A stretch of 64,000 nucleotides of DNA from Acidisphaera sp. S103 (GCF_009765975.1 NZ_LMUJ01000031.1:41669-105668); one strand, 5' to 3'. Counted from the first letter of the stretch, positions 36,501 to 48,074 are shown. Notes: generated from the sequence alone by a model not told the origin. Translations and numbers: made by a program.

Positions 36501-38089
36501 CGATCGGTGCGGCCCATGTCAGCACGCTCGAACTCGCCTCGGCCGGGTCGGCCGGCACGCTGTCCGGGCTGGGCACGCAGTTCGTCGATTTCGGCCAGGT
36601 TACGCTGGATGCCGGGGCGCGATGGACGCTGCAGGCGACGAATACGATCGCAGCCGGTGTCACGCTGACCGACGCTGGCACGCTGACCAACGCGGGCAAC
36701 ATAGCCGGCAGCGGCAAGATCGTGATTGGTCTGGGCGCGACCGTGATCGATACGGGTACTGTCGCATCGACGGACACGATCGCGTTCGCGGGCACCAGCG
36801 GTGTGCTCGATCTGACTCCAGCCGGATTCTCCGCCGTGATCGGCAACTTTCAGACGGGTGATGTGATCTCGCTGACCGGGGTCAGCAATGTCGTCTCCTA
36901 CAGTGTGGTCAATGGCAACACGCTCGATCTGGTCCGCAGCGACAGCAGTCATATCGATCTGACCCTGAACCGGTCCATTACCAACTTCACAACAATGGTG
37001 TCCGGATCGAACACGCTCATCAGAACCAATACGCCTGCCTGTTTCGCTGCCGGCACGGCGCTGGCCACACCGGACGGTTCGGTCGTGGTGGAAGCGTTGC
37101 GCATCGGTGACATGGTGCTGACCGCGTCCGGCCAGGTTCGGCCGGTGCGCTGGATCGGGCGGCGGCATCTGGATCTGACGCGGCATCCGAACCCTGGGAC
37201 AGTGCAACCGATCCGCATCATGGCCAGTGCGCTGGGTGACGGACTGCCGAACCGCGATCTGCTGGTGTCGCCTGATCACGCGATGCTGCTGGATGGGATG
37301 CTGATCCCCGCCAGGCTGTTACGCAACGATGTCACGATCCGGCGCGAAGAGACCTGTAAGAGCGTGACCTACTATCATGTCGAACTGGAAACGCATGACG
37401 TGCTGCTCGCAGAGGGTGCCGAGGCGGAAAGTTACCTCGACACCGGTAATCGGGACACGTTCGAGAATACCGGCCAGCCGATGGCATTGCATCCCGACCT
37501 AAGCGGCGGCCAAAGCCGGCGGGAAGCACGGTCCTGCGCACCCTTCGCCGCCGATGCCGAACGGGCGGAGCCGGTCTGGCGGCGTCTCGCCCGGCGAGCG
37601 CCGCTGCTTGACCTGACGTTACCCGCCCCGATCGAAACCACGGCCGATTCGGGCCTGCGGGTCGAGTGTGGCGGCCGGTCGTTCGCTCCGGTTGCGATCG
37701 AAGGCAGTCGGCATACGTTCCTGCTGCCCGCGTGGCAGGGTGTGCTGCGGCTGCGGTCGCGATATGCCACGCCAAGCGAAGCGAAGCCGTGGATCGAGGA
37801 TCAGCGGCAACTGGGCGTGATGGTCCGCGCGATGACAGTCACTGACGACAACGATATCCGAACGATCACGGTGGACAATCCGGCCCTGCAAGCAGGGTGG
37901 TGGAACATCGAGCAGGATGATTGCTCGCTGTGGCGTTGGACCGATGGAGACGCGAGCGTCGCCGTTGAGTCGGCGACGCCGTGCCGCTTGGAGATCGATG
38001 TCGCGGACACCACTGATTATGCCGTCCCCGTCGCCGCCGCCTCCACAACTCGTTGCCAGGGTGACTTCTCACGCCGTGCCGCCGGCTAA
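33584..38089 (+). CDS. Giant repeat protein with C-terminal Hint domain
   Basis: The 1,501-residue product (from the GTG at 33584, with GGAG 7 nt upstream; an in-frame TTG at 33503 is less likely) has no signal peptide. Residues about 30–1000 hold at least eleven ~40–90-residue units built on VTNQSGGTISGYDG and VVNAGxI, a predicted right-handed beta-helix. Units with TLELASAGSAGTLSGLGT interrupt them twice. A Hint domain follows from about residue 1151: it starts CFAAGTALATPDGS, includes GDMVLTASGQVRPVRWIGRR and SPDHAMLLDG, and is followed by about 200 residues including a FLLPAWQGVLRLRSRY segment. Such proteins are taken to be secreted adhesins or matrix proteins. No export genes are adjacent. 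The gene interrupts the methyltransferase/DUF2125 neighbourhood. Confidence 0.88.
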   Translation: MSGTTTINGTYSTGVSLTTPYTTMTGTGTVTTSSGNAIHGNSAQSYTVRNSGFISGYQDGIYLAGAPGSVTNTAGGSIAGGPTAGGTGGVMLEAGGSVTNQLGGTISGYNGVLAANSAATVVNAGVIASDDILVTTTSGAYTYIRFPGQAAGVLLQAGGVITNQAGGTISGYDGVKAGAAATVVNAGVIAGTVGIGAYSSYTFSYAPRLAAGVALDAGGSITNQSGGTISGYDGIIASSDPVTVVNAGIVAGAYTRSYYGADGIYLKAGGSVTNQVTGDISGRNDGILVYGASGTVVNLGTIHSKLNSSYGGEGVVLDAGGVIVNGGPGGTVSAAYIGGYNGGIIFGATGTDTLVNYGTVSGNLGFVGASLLTGTVINGASGVTGALIKSGLQNNAVVIGGVGTVANYGIIADRAANGEGHVSYGVSVGGSGTVASSISNLGPDALIYGYVAVYASQNATVTNGGTLEATQTFGGNAPLYAVIFGGGTNRLIIDPGAVFIGNVVGSGPATVVPGGYVTVLGTANGIGTTTMELASAASAGTLSGLGTKYAGFAAVTIDSGARWTFSGSNTLAAGVTLTDSGTLTSSGTLINAGLITGAAKGVLLTAGARVTNQSGGTITGSSTGISAGGVATLVNSGLISGNPAIAGDSGIYLAAGGLVTNQSGGAISAYYGIWSKNAATTVVNGGTIAGNPAINHGSFAGAGIELTSGGHITNQSGGTISGYYGIKAKGGATATVVNIGAITGYGSNPSSAGVYISVTGSGTVTNQSGGRISGYDGIIEVTGTGTVVNAGIIISTGTTAGNGIDLNAGGLIINQSGGTISGPNGIDGAKTTTVVNAGRIAAAGAGIALLAGGLVTNQSGGVISGYAAIEGLSGAVTVVNAGSITGSYGVSPGTAEPTAAGIVLIKGGSITNQSGGVISGKYGINDVGSVLTVVNAGTIIGTSDAVNFFAGVANRLVIDPGAVFSGTVTGGNTIGAAHVSTLELASAGSAGTLSGLGTQFVDFGQVTLDAGARWTLQATNTIAAGVTLTDAGTLTNAGNIAGSGKIVIGLGATVIDTGTVASTDTIAFAGTSGVLDLTPAGFSAVIGNFQTGDVISLTGVSNVVSYSVVNGNTLDLVRSDSSHIDLTLNRSITNFTTMVSGSNTLIRTNTPACFAAGTALATPDGSVVVEALRIGDMVLTASGQVRPVRWIGRRHLDLTRHPNPGTVQPIRIMASALGDGLPNRDLLVSPDHAMLLDGMLIPARLLRNDVTIRREETCKSVTYYHVELETHDVLLAEGAEAESYLDTGNRDTFENTGQPMALHPDLSGGQSRREARSCAPFAADAERAEPVWRRLARRAPLLDLTLPAPIETTADSGLRVECGGRSFAPVAIEGSRHTFLLPAWQGVLRLRSRYATPSEAKPWIEDQRQLGVMVRAMTVTDDNDIRTITVDNPALQAGWWNIEQDDCSLWRWTDGDASVAVESATPCRLEIDVADTTDYAVPVAAASTTRCQGDFSRRAAG

Positions 38090-38124
38090 GGCGGTTCCAC
38101 GACCGCCCCACCGACCCCGCGCGT

Positions 38125-38226
38125 TGGTATCAGATCGAGACGACGCAGGAGCTGGAGGATCGAGCTAGTCGTGATGTTGCGATTTACCGATTCGTAAAGG
38201 CGCGAGGGGGATCGGCACGCCGTTAA
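38125..38226 (+). pseudogene. Methyltransferase 3'-end relic 1
   Basis: The frame WYQIETTQELEDRASRDV, then AIYRF, is a close copy of the last residues of the methyltransferase at 32359–33012 (YRIETTRELEDRTSRDV, then SIYRF), with matching DNA such as ATCGAGACGACGC and GAGCTGGA. It has no start, no catalytic domain and runs into the 3' end of the convergent DUF2125-like gene. It is a truncated remnant between the Hint gene and that gene. Confidence 0.7.
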
Positions 38227-39649
38227 CCGTGATCGGTCCGCCGCCGAGAGCGATATCCCAGACCAGCGCATCACCGGCTGGCCGGCCCATGCCTTTTGCC
38301 GTGAGCAACGCCGGTAGCAACCGCTGCATCGCCGGATTGCCCTGAGCCCGCGCGATCAGCATGTCCGCGCCGGTCGCGGCCACATGGATATCGGCGCCGA
38401 ATGTCCCGTCGATTCGTGGCACTATCCGGGCTGAAGCAGTCACCTGGAGGGGACCTGAATCGAAGGTGAGCGAACCGATCCCGATCCGCGCGCCGGCCTC
38501 GCTGAGCAGGGCCGTCAACTGCGTGTCTACGGTGGCGGGATCGGCGTCCTCTTCGGTAGCGGTCCACAGCAGCGCCATCAGCTTCGCAGTGGGCACACCC
38601 GCTACAATCGATTTGATGGCGATGTGACGTGGCACATAAGACGCCATCTCGGGCGATAAGGAGGTCATCGCGAGGTCGTCCATCCCGATGTCCAGGTTGG
38701 CGTTCAGTTGCTGATCCCTGGTATCCTCGGCCATCTCGACGCGCACGCGGCCGATGGTTCCACTGTTGGTGATGCCCGCGACGAAGCTGGTGCCGTCCAA
38801 CGTCCATTCGCCCTGGAACCGGGTCAGCATTCCGGAAACGGCATCGACCATGGTACGCAAGTCGTGGCGCTGCGGGGGGGACAGGCCCGGCGGCTGGTTG
38901 GGTAGCATGGTTTGCCTGTCGGCGATCAGTTCTTCGCCCGCGTCCATCAGTTGCTGGCCTTTGGCGCGATCCAGCCCCTCCACGGTGAAATGGCCGGACA
39001 CAGTTCGCACCAGACTGTCGAGATTGCTACCAGTCCGCAGGTTCTCAATCTGATGCCAGTTTGTCGCTTTGGCATTTGAGGTCAAATCCAGCAGGCCACC
39101 GGTGTCCACCGACCACGTGCTGTCTGTCACGTAACGATCGATCACGTCCTCGCTGTGATTATCGAAATGCATGGATCGGATCTTTAGAGCAGCCAAATTG
39201 GCGGTAAGCGAGGACGGGCGAATGAATTTCGGATCAATCAGGGCGTGGATGCTCTGCTCCCCGATCGAATATTCGGTTTGGCGGACCGCTGTGTCCGGCG
39301 TGGTTGTCCCGAAGCTTCCGGCTGACGGAACCGTCATCGACGCGATGTTCCACATTCCCGCATCTGTTGGGCGGGCAACCGCATTGACGGCAGGGTCGGC
39401 GGGCGTGATGAACCCGGTCAGCGGCAGTCGCACGCGGTAGTCTGCGCCATCGCGAGAGACTTGAGCCGTTTGCTCCTGCACTACAAACAACCTTGAACTG
39501 GCGACCGAGATGGCTTCGGTCAGGATCGATTTGATAGCATCTCCGTTGGGTGCGTCCGGGCTCGGAGACGTCGTCTGCGCTTGTGCCCGCGCCGAAGTCG
39601 CTGTCAGGAAGAGAAGAAGACACAGCTTCGCAGAGGATGAGGCTTTCAT
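38165..39649 (-). CDS. DUF2125-like exported protein, paralogue A
   Basis: The 494-residue protein has a signal peptide (KLCLLLFLTATSARAQAQ) and a long beta-rich body of DUF2125 style, with EYSIGEQSIHALIDP, HFDNHSED and the C-terminal DALVWDIALGGG and TVNGVPIPL. The family is common in alphaproteobacteria and has no established function. A periplasmic or envelope location is inferred. Paralogue B, next in line at 40008–41504, shares EYSIG/RYSIGQQ, VWDI and TVNGVP segments along the whole length. Its 3' end is overlapped by a methyltransferase relic. It may form a unit with the downstream genes only through duplication history. Confidence 0.75.
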   Translation of the reverse strand: MKASSSAKLCLLLFLTATSARAQAQTTSPSPDAPNGDAIKSILTEAISVASSRLFVVQEQTAQVSRDGADYRVRLPLTGFITPADPAVNAVARPTDAGMWNIASMTVPSAGSFGTTTPDTAVRQTEYSIGEQSIHALIDPKFIRPSSLTANLAALKIRSMHFDNHSEDVIDRYVTDSTWSVDTGGLLDLTSNAKATNWHQIENLRTGSNLDSLVRTVSGHFTVEGLDRAKGQQLMDAGEELIADRQTMLPNQPPGLSPPQRHDLRTMVDAVSGMLTRFQGEWTLDGTSFVAGITNSGTIGRVRVEMAEDTRDQQLNANLDIGMDDLAMTSLSPEMASYVPRHIAIKSIVAGVPTAKLMALLWTATEEDADPATVDTQLTALLSEAGARIGIGSLTFDSGPLQVTASARIVPRIDGTFGADIHVAATGADMLIARAQGNPAMQRLLPALLTAKGMGRPAGDALVWDIALGGGPITVNGVPIPLAPLRIGKSQHHD

Positions 39650-39814
39650 GGTCTCTCGTTCTTTTGTCGAAACCGGTACCTTGTTGGTGCGGCGATACGG
39701 GTTTCAGCACAGGCCAACACAAATTGATAGCATCATCGCAATCGTTGCCTGAGCCTGCATTATCGCGGCCGTCAGCGGTACCCATACGCCGATTGTAATG
39801 TCTTTGCTTTCTTC

Positions 39815-40059
39815 ATCCTGTGCGGCGACGTCTGTTACAAGGCGCCGATGACCAGGCACATCATGCCATGGCTGGTGGACATGGCTCGGACGGCAGGGGT
39901 CTGGATCGCCGACCCCCGCCGCACCTACCTGCCGAAAATCGGACGACGCGATTCCAGATCGAGACGACGCTGGAGCTGGAGGATCGTGTCAGCCGCGAGC
40001 TCGGACTTTACCGGTTCATCGGTGGCCGTGTGCCAGGCTTGCCGCCGGGGGGATGCTGA
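39815..40059 (+). pseudogene. Methyltransferase 3'-end relic 2 (frameshifted)
   Basis: DNA from TGCGGCGACGTCTGTTACA onward closely follows the last third of the methyltransferase gene. One frame reads HIMPWLVDMARTAGVWIADP then RRTYLPKIG; after a small deletion near 39945 the match continues in another frame as FQIETTLELEDRVSREL then GLYRF. It has no start or SAM-binding domain. It ends inside the 3' end of the DUF2125 paralogue B gene, the same tail-to-tail arrangement as relic 1. Confidence 0.8.
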
Positions 40060-41504
40060 CCCATCGGGACTCCGTTGACGGTGGCGACGCCGTCGGCGAA
40101 GTCGATGTCCCAGACCATGGTGTCGCCCTCGGCTTTGCCGAGGCCTTTGGCCATGAACAGCATCGGCATGATCTGCTGCGCCTTCGGGTCGCCCTGGATC
40201 AGCGCCAGCATCGCATCCATCCCATGGGCCGTCAGGTGGACGTCGTAGCCGGCGGTGCCGTCCGGCAGGGCTTTGACCCGAGCGGTTCCCTGGACCAGGA
40301 GCGGGCCTGATTCGACCAGCAGCGTGTCGATGCCGGCATGCGCGCCGGGCTGGTTGAGCAGGGCAATGGCTTCCGATTGCAAGGCGGCCGGATCGGCCCC
40401 CTCGGCCAGGGCATCGCGCAGGACGTGACGCAGGGCTTCCGCCGGGATACCAGAGATCACGGTATCAATGTTCACCCGGTGAGGAACGTACTGGGCGAAC
40501 TGGGGCGGCACCGCGGTCAGTGTCATGTCCTTCAGGCCGATGGCGAAATGGCCGCCGATCCGATCACCCGTGGCCTGGGTGGCCATGGCGAACCGAATCT
40601 CCCCGATATCCCCGGTGTTGTTGCCGGTGGCCTGGAAATGCATGCCGTGAAATGTCTCATCGACTTTCATCGCGGACAGCAGGCCGTTGCTGGCGTCGAG
40701 CATCGCGAGCAGCTTTTCGCGCGTGGCAGGTGTCATCGGATCCGGCTTGCCAGGCTCGTGCGGTGTGTCTTTCCGGGTCTCCTGCACGCTTCTGAGCAAT
40801 TCCCTCAGGTGATCCGCTCGGGCACGGTCAAGGCCGTCGATACCGGAGGTCGCCTCGACGCTTCGCATCGTGGCAATGAAGGGCTCGCCGGTCTTGGGGG
40901 TGACAGTGATATGCCAGTTGTCCGCCGTGCCGTGCGATCGCGTGGTCATGTGGCCAGCGCCGTCGCCCGAAATGGTGCCTTCACCCGTCAACTGTCCGAT
41001 CGATAGGTCCATTGGCGATTCGGGGTTGTCGACGTGGAAGGCGATGTCGCTGAACGCCATGGCGTAAGGTGATGGCACTGCCAGGGTCGGATCGATCCGC
41101 CCATGGACGTTCTGCTGTCCGATGCTGTAGCGCAGGGACGTCGACGGCTTGCCGTCGGTGCCCGGCATGATCAGGGCGCCGGCCGGCGGCAGCGTCAGAT
41201 CGGTGATTTCCCAAACCCCTGATGCGAGCGGGTTGGCCGTTACCTCGATGGCCGCGTTCGGCGGTGATGACAGCTTCGGCAGCGGGATGTGAACATGGAA
41301 TTTGTCGCCGTCGTGGGTCACTTCCGGCGCCGTCATCGGCGGGGCAAGCATACGGCCGCTGATCAGCGACAGCGCGTCCAGCAAGGAAGCCGCCTGGCCG
41401 GTCTGGGCTTGATCAGTCTGGGCATAGGCCGGAACGGCGAGCAAGGCCGCCCCGAGCAGGGGCGCGGCGAGCAAGGTCGCGCGGAGCGTGCGTAACGGTG
41501 TCAT
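40008..41504 (-). CDS. DUF2125-like exported protein, paralogue B
   Basis: The 498-residue product starts at ATG 41504 (TPLRTLRATLLAAPLLGAAL, a signal peptide ending in VPAYAQ). The body parallels paralogue A: RYSIGQQNVHGRIDP, FHVDNPESP, GMHFQATGNNTGDIGEI, TMVWDIDFADG and TVNGVPM. The function of DUF2125 is unknown. It lies about 30 bp after the PhoR-like kinase gene on the same strand, so expression may be tied to it. The longer frame to 41579 overlaps the kinase stop and lacks a ribosome-binding site. Confidence 0.77.
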   Translation of the reverse strand: MTPLRTLRATLLAAPLLGAALLAVPAYAQTDQAQTGQAASLLDALSLISGRMLAPPMTAPEVTHDGDKFHVHIPLPKLSSPPNAAIEVTANPLASGVWEITDLTLPPAGALIMPGTDGKPSTSLRYSIGQQNVHGRIDPTLAVPSPYAMAFSDIAFHVDNPESPMDLSIGQLTGEGTISGDGAGHMTTRSHGTADNWHITVTPKTGEPFIATMRSVEATSGIDGLDRARADHLRELLRSVQETRKDTPHEPGKPDPMTPATREKLLAMLDASNGLLSAMKVDETFHGMHFQATGNNTGDIGEIRFAMATQATGDRIGGHFAIGLKDMTLTAVPPQFAQYVPHRVNIDTVISGIPAEALRHVLRDALAEGADPAALQSEAIALLNQPGAHAGIDTLLVESGPLLVQGTARVKALPDGTAGYDVHLTAHGMDAMLALIQGDPKAQQIMPMLFMAKGLGKAEGDTMVWDIDFADGVATVNGVPMGQHPPGGKPGTRPPMNR

Positions 41505-41533
41505 ACGGCCTCGTTTCTGTGCTGAAGTTTCGA

Positions 41534-42901
41534 CTATCCGGCGTCCGCCATCCGCGATGCCTGCGCCAAGGGTAGCCATACACTGACCGTGGTGCCTTTG
41601 CCCACCTCGCTTTCGATCAGCAGGTGGCCTCGATGGCGGTTGACGATGTGCTTGACGATTGCCAGCCCGAGGCCGGTGCCGCCCACGGCTCGGGAACGGC
41701 CTTTGTCCGCCCGATAGAATCGTTCGGTCAGCCGCGGCAAATGTTCCTTGGCAATGCCTGTCCCCTGGTCCGCCACGGCGATCACGATGCCGCGCCGGCT
41801 GGGCCAGCGGGTGCCCGGTTGCGCCAGGGCGACATCCAGGCCGAGCACGCCGCCGTCGCGGCCGTATTTCAGACCGTTGTCCAGCAGGTTCTGCAGTACC
41901 TGCGCCATCTGGTCGGCATCGCCGGCGACGACCGGCAGATCGTCCTCGATCCGCATCGCCAACTGGACTTTGCGCTCCGCCAGCCGGGGCTCGAAGCCGG
42001 CCACCATGCGCTGCACGAGTCCGGACAGATCCAGCGGCTCCGACGGCGCCTGGTGTTCCGACAATTCGATGCGCGACAGGCTGAGCAGATCGTCGATCAG
42101 CCGGTTCATCCGGGCGCCCTGTTCAGCCATGATCGCCAGGAAGCGCTGCTGCGCGGGCGGATCGTCGGCGGCGGGGCCTTGCAGGGTCTCGACGAAGCCG
42201 ATCAGCGAGGCCAGCGGCGTGCGCAGTTCATGGCTGACATTGGCGACGAAATCGGCGCGCATGCGTTCTACCACGCGTTCCCGGGTGCGGTCCGACAGCA
42301 CCACCAGGGCCTGGCCGCCATCCGCCAGCGGCGGGTCCATCGGCACCACGGTGGCATACAGGTCGCGGTGGACCGGGGCGCGCAGGACGACCTCGGCGGT
42401 TTGGGACTGGTTGGTCGCCAATGCCCGTTCGATTGCCCCGCGTACGCCCGGGTTGCGCAGCACGGCCGGTAGGTCGTCGCCGAACGCCGAACGGGCGGTC
42501 GCATTGGTCCGACGAACCGAGCGGTCGCGTGCCAGGACGATGACGGGATCGGGTAGCCGCTCCAGGATCAGCGTATCGGCTCGTCTGTGCTGTTCCTGCA
42601 CCGCGGCGCGGGTGGCGAGGCGGCGGGACAGGCGTTCGATCTCGCGGCTCAGCGCGTCCATCATGACCGCGCTTTCGGGTTCGGTAACCGGGGCGGTATC
42701 GTCGGACGTCACACGCCGAAGGGAGTCGGTCAGCAGGTTCAGGTCGCGTTCCCAGACCAGGGCAAAGGCGCAGGCGATCAGAAGGCTGACCACGATTCCC
42801 GCCGTGGCGGGCCAAAAATCGGCCCACTGGAATATGATGAGAACAACCAGCGTCAGGACCGGCGCGCCGGCCAGGCAGGTGGCGATGCCGAGGGTTTTCA
42901 C
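41534..42901 (-). CDS. PhoR-like sensor histidine kinase
   Basis: The 455-residue kinase has two N-terminal membrane helices (about residues 8–24 and 32–49) with almost no periplasmic loop, a PAS-like domain (residues 108–210, LILERLPDPVIVLARD), HisKA with the phosphorylated His224 in FVANVSHELRTPLASL, and an ATPase domain with QNLLDNGLKYG, DQGTGIAKEHLPRLTERFYR and GTGLGLAIVKHIVNRH. The architecture is that of PhoR, the phosphate-starvation kinase, but no phoB, pst or phoU gene is adjacent, so the phosphate role is inference. The signal is probably sensed in the membrane or by the PAS domain. Confidence 0.88.
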   Translation of the reverse strand: MKTLGIATCLAGAPVLTLVVLIIFQWADFWPATAGIVVSLLIACAFALVWERDLNLLTDSLRRVTSDDTAPVTEPESAVMMDALSREIERLSRRLATRAAVQEQHRRADTLILERLPDPVIVLARDRSVRRTNATARSAFGDDLPAVLRNPGVRGAIERALATNQSQTAEVVLRAPVHRDLYATVVPMDPPLADGGQALVVLSDRTRERVVERMRADFVANVSHELRTPLASLIGFVETLQGPAADDPPAQQRFLAIMAEQGARMNRLIDDLLSLSRIELSEHQAPSEPLDLSGLVQRMVAGFEPRLAERKVQLAMRIEDDLPVVAGDADQMAQVLQNLLDNGLKYGRDGGVLGLDVALAQPGTRWPSRRGIVIAVADQGTGIAKEHLPRLTERFYRADKGRSRAVGGTGLGLAIVKHIVNRHRGHLLIESEVGKGTTVSVWLPLAQASRMADAG

Positions 42902-42934
42902 GGTAATGCCCGCCCACTTGCCGTGGCGGGAGCG

Positions 42935-43366
42935 TCAATCCGCCGGATCGACACGCTGGTAGCGGGCGCGAACCCCGCGTTCGATGGCGGTGGAGATCAG
43001 CGTATCCAGCTTGAGTTCGCCCCGCACGAATTCCAGCATGTCCAGTGACTGGCGTTGCGCTCCGTCGCCGCCCGCCACCACCTCACAGCCCAGGAAGTAG
43101 GCGGTTTCGCGCAGCTTGGGGTTGAGCGCGGCGCGCATCAGGCGGCCGGCGTGGGCCAGGCCGTCATCTTCATGCAGCAGGCTGACCGCCCGATCGGTGA
43201 CGCCGGTCAGCTCACTGGTGGTGAAGCCCTGGAACGCCGGCAGGGTTTGCACCAGGGCGGACATGACGCCGATTTCCCGGTCGGTCATGCCGCCATCCGC
43301 CGCGGACACCAGCACCATGGTCAGAACCAATGCCTCGGGGGCGTTGATGGAATCTTGGGAACGCAT
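42935..43366 (-). CDS. TerB-like protein
   Basis: The 143-residue helical protein has the TerB fold pattern: ALVLTMVLVSAADGGMTDRE with a conserved acidic/Gly loop, IGVMSALVQTLP, and a second half PKLRETAYFLGCEVVAGGDG. TerB proteins occur in tellurite-resistance and phage-defence clusters, but here no TerC/D/E neighbour exists. The ATG at 43366 has GGAG 6 nt upstream (the SD lies inside a longer TTG-started frame). It is 33 bp upstream of the kinase start and likely in one transcript with it. Confidence 0.75.
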   Translation of the reverse strand: MRSQDSINAPEALVLTMVLVSAADGGMTDREIGVMSALVQTLPAFQGFTTSELTGVTDRAVSLLHEDDGLAHAGRLMRAALNPKLRETAYFLGCEVVAGGDGAQRQSLDMLEFVRGELKLDTLISTAIERGVRARYQRVDPAD

Positions 43367-43496
43367 TGAATTCTCCAAACCAACAGGTCCAGGCGGAAGC
43401 CTTGGGAAGCCTCGGCCGGAAGTCAGGCTCTAGCGCATTTGTCTGACAGGGCGATTCACGTCTGAGTTTGGTCGCCCTAAGCCGGTGACCTTGGCG

Positions 43497-46361
<2,865 letters not shown>

Positions 46362-46778
46362 ATGAGGTGTGTAGCGGGGATTGGATCGTGCGTCAGCAGG
46401 CTTGGGGCCGTGCGGTGCCTATTGCGACGGCGGGGAGATCGGACGGGACCGGTTATTCTGTCGGCGGGTCAGTAAATGGTTTGACAGCGGAACCAAATCG
46501 CTTTCCGAAGAAGGAACTTCGTGACCGTCAAAAGCGCGCATTTCGGGCGGCCGCCCCCGTCGATACAATAACCGATCCGTCCCGGTGACGCCGAACCCTC
46601 GGCCCTCGGGCTGGCGTCTTCCACGGCCCGATGCCATGCTGATCGGCAGTCCAAGGCGGTCCTCCCAGGGAATACACGCTGTGCGGAACGTTCAACCGTG
46701 CCGGTCCCGATGTTGCAATACGGAGCGCAATCCGAAGCAGGGGCCGGTCGTCGCATCGCGAATGGGGGAGTTTCGACA
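46362..46778. other. Divergent intergenic region, no gene supported
   Basis: It lies between the helicase (minus) and the MFS gene (plus). TTGACA at 46481–46486 has no -10 at usual spacing. TACAAT at 46564–46569 sits in a 14-bp string (CGATACAATAACCG) also found at the promoter of the 61.5-kb gene, but without a good -35. No RNA or small gene is supported. Confidence 0.4.
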
Positions 46779-48074
46779 ATGTCGTCGCGTCCGAGTTCAC
46801 GGCTACGCCGGCTGCAATGGACGGGGGCGGTGTTCTGCTCCTTCGCCGTCGGCATCAATTATATGGACCGCGCAACGGTCAGCATCGCCAATCTCAGTAT
46901 CCGGCAGGATTTCGGGCTGACGGCGACGGAGATCGGCGGCCTGCTGTCTGTCTGGTCACTTTGCTATGCGTTGTCGCAACTGCCCACCGGGTTCCTGATC
47001 GACCGTTTCGGTGCGCGCATCCTTGTGGGCACGGGACTGTTCATCTGGTCCCTGGCGCAAGGCGCGGGCGGGTTGGCCGCGCATTATGGACAATTGCTGG
47101 TATCGCGGGCCGTCCTGGGGGTGTCCGAGGCGCCCGCGTACCCGTCCTCCGCGCGCGTCATAGCGAACTGGTTTCCGCCGAAGGAGAGAGGCCTGCCGAC
47201 CGGCCTGTATACCGCGGCCGCGACGGTCGGCCCGGCGCTGGCACCGCCTTTCCTGACCGCGCTGATGTTGGCGTTCGGCTGGCGGATGATGTTCATCGTG
47301 ATGGGCGTGATCGGGGTGACAGCCAGCGTGGTCTGGGTGGTCGCCTACCGGGATACGGCCGATGCCAGGCTGGGAAGCGACGACCGAGCCTATGTGCGGG
47401 CCGACGAGCAGGAACGCGCACCGGCGATTACGGCTGGGGCCTGGCTGAAGCTTCTGCGGTCCCGGACGGTGTGGGGTCTGTTCGGGGGTTCGTTCTGCCT
47501 GGGCTTCGTGGTCTGGATCCACGGCGGCTGGCTGCCGGCATTCCTGGAGACGCAATATCACATCAGTCTGGCGAAGACCGGCATGCTGGCGTCGATTCCC
47601 TGGATTGGCGCGATCATCGGGGCGATGTCCGGCGGCTATCTGTCGGACTGGCTCTACAAGCGGGGGGTGGGTCTGGTCACCAGCAAGCGGATCCCGATGG
47701 CCGGCGGCCTGGCGGGCCTGGCGATCTTCACCGGGCTGGCGGGCCTGGCGAGTTCGGCCCCGCTTGCCATCGCCTGCATTACCCTCGGCCTGTTCTGTGC
47801 TCAGGTCGGCAATTCGGCGCTTTGGGCCGGCGTGACGGTCCTTGCCCCGCGCAGCGCCATTGCGTCGGTCGCCACGATCTTCAACTGCGGCGCCTATCTG
47901 GGTGCCACGTGCTCCCCGATCATAACCGGGTTCACGGTAGACCGGACCGGTTCGTTCGTCGTGGCGCTTCTGGTGGGGGCAGGCGTCGGATTGGCCGGGG
48001 CGGTCTGTTACGGCGTGCTGGTTACCAGACCGGTTGAAAGCGCCGAACCGGACGACAGACCGGCGTTTGCCTGA
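46779..48074 (+). CDS. MFS transporter, anion:cation symporter-like
   Basis: The 431-residue, twelve-helix carrier has GINYMDRATVSIANLSI in helix 1, LIDRFGARILVGTG in the 2–3 loop and RAVLGVSEAPAYPSSARVI, a pattern of the ACS (hexuronate/phthalate/glucarate) subfamily that imports organic anions with protons. The ATG at 46779 has GGGGGAG 8 nt upstream. The open frame before it is not protein-like. It is convergent with lipB. The substrate cannot be named. Confidence 0.87.
   Translation: MSSRPSSRLRRLQWTGAVFCSFAVGINYMDRATVSIANLSIRQDFGLTATEIGGLLSVWSLCYALSQLPTGFLIDRFGARILVGTGLFIWSLAQGAGGLAAHYGQLLVSRAVLGVSEAPAYPSSARVIANWFPPKERGLPTGLYTAAATVGPALAPPFLTALMLAFGWRMMFIVMGVIGVTASVVWVVAYRDTADARLGSDDRAYVRADEQERAPAITAGAWLKLLRSRTVWGLFGGSFCLGFVVWIHGGWLPAFLETQYHISLAKTGMLASIPWIGAIIGAMSGGYLSDWLYKRGVGLVTSKRIPMAGGLAGLAIFTGLAGLASSAPLAIACITLGLFCAQVGNSALWAGVTVLAPRSAIASVATIFNCGAYLGATCSPIITGFTVDRTGSFVVALLVGAGVGLAGAVCYGVLVTRPVESAEPDDRPAFA

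Noticed and set aside
37036-37480. Intein
   Set aside because: The Hint domain is near the C-terminus of a repeat protein, lacks a clear extein junction, and no host protein is rejoined.
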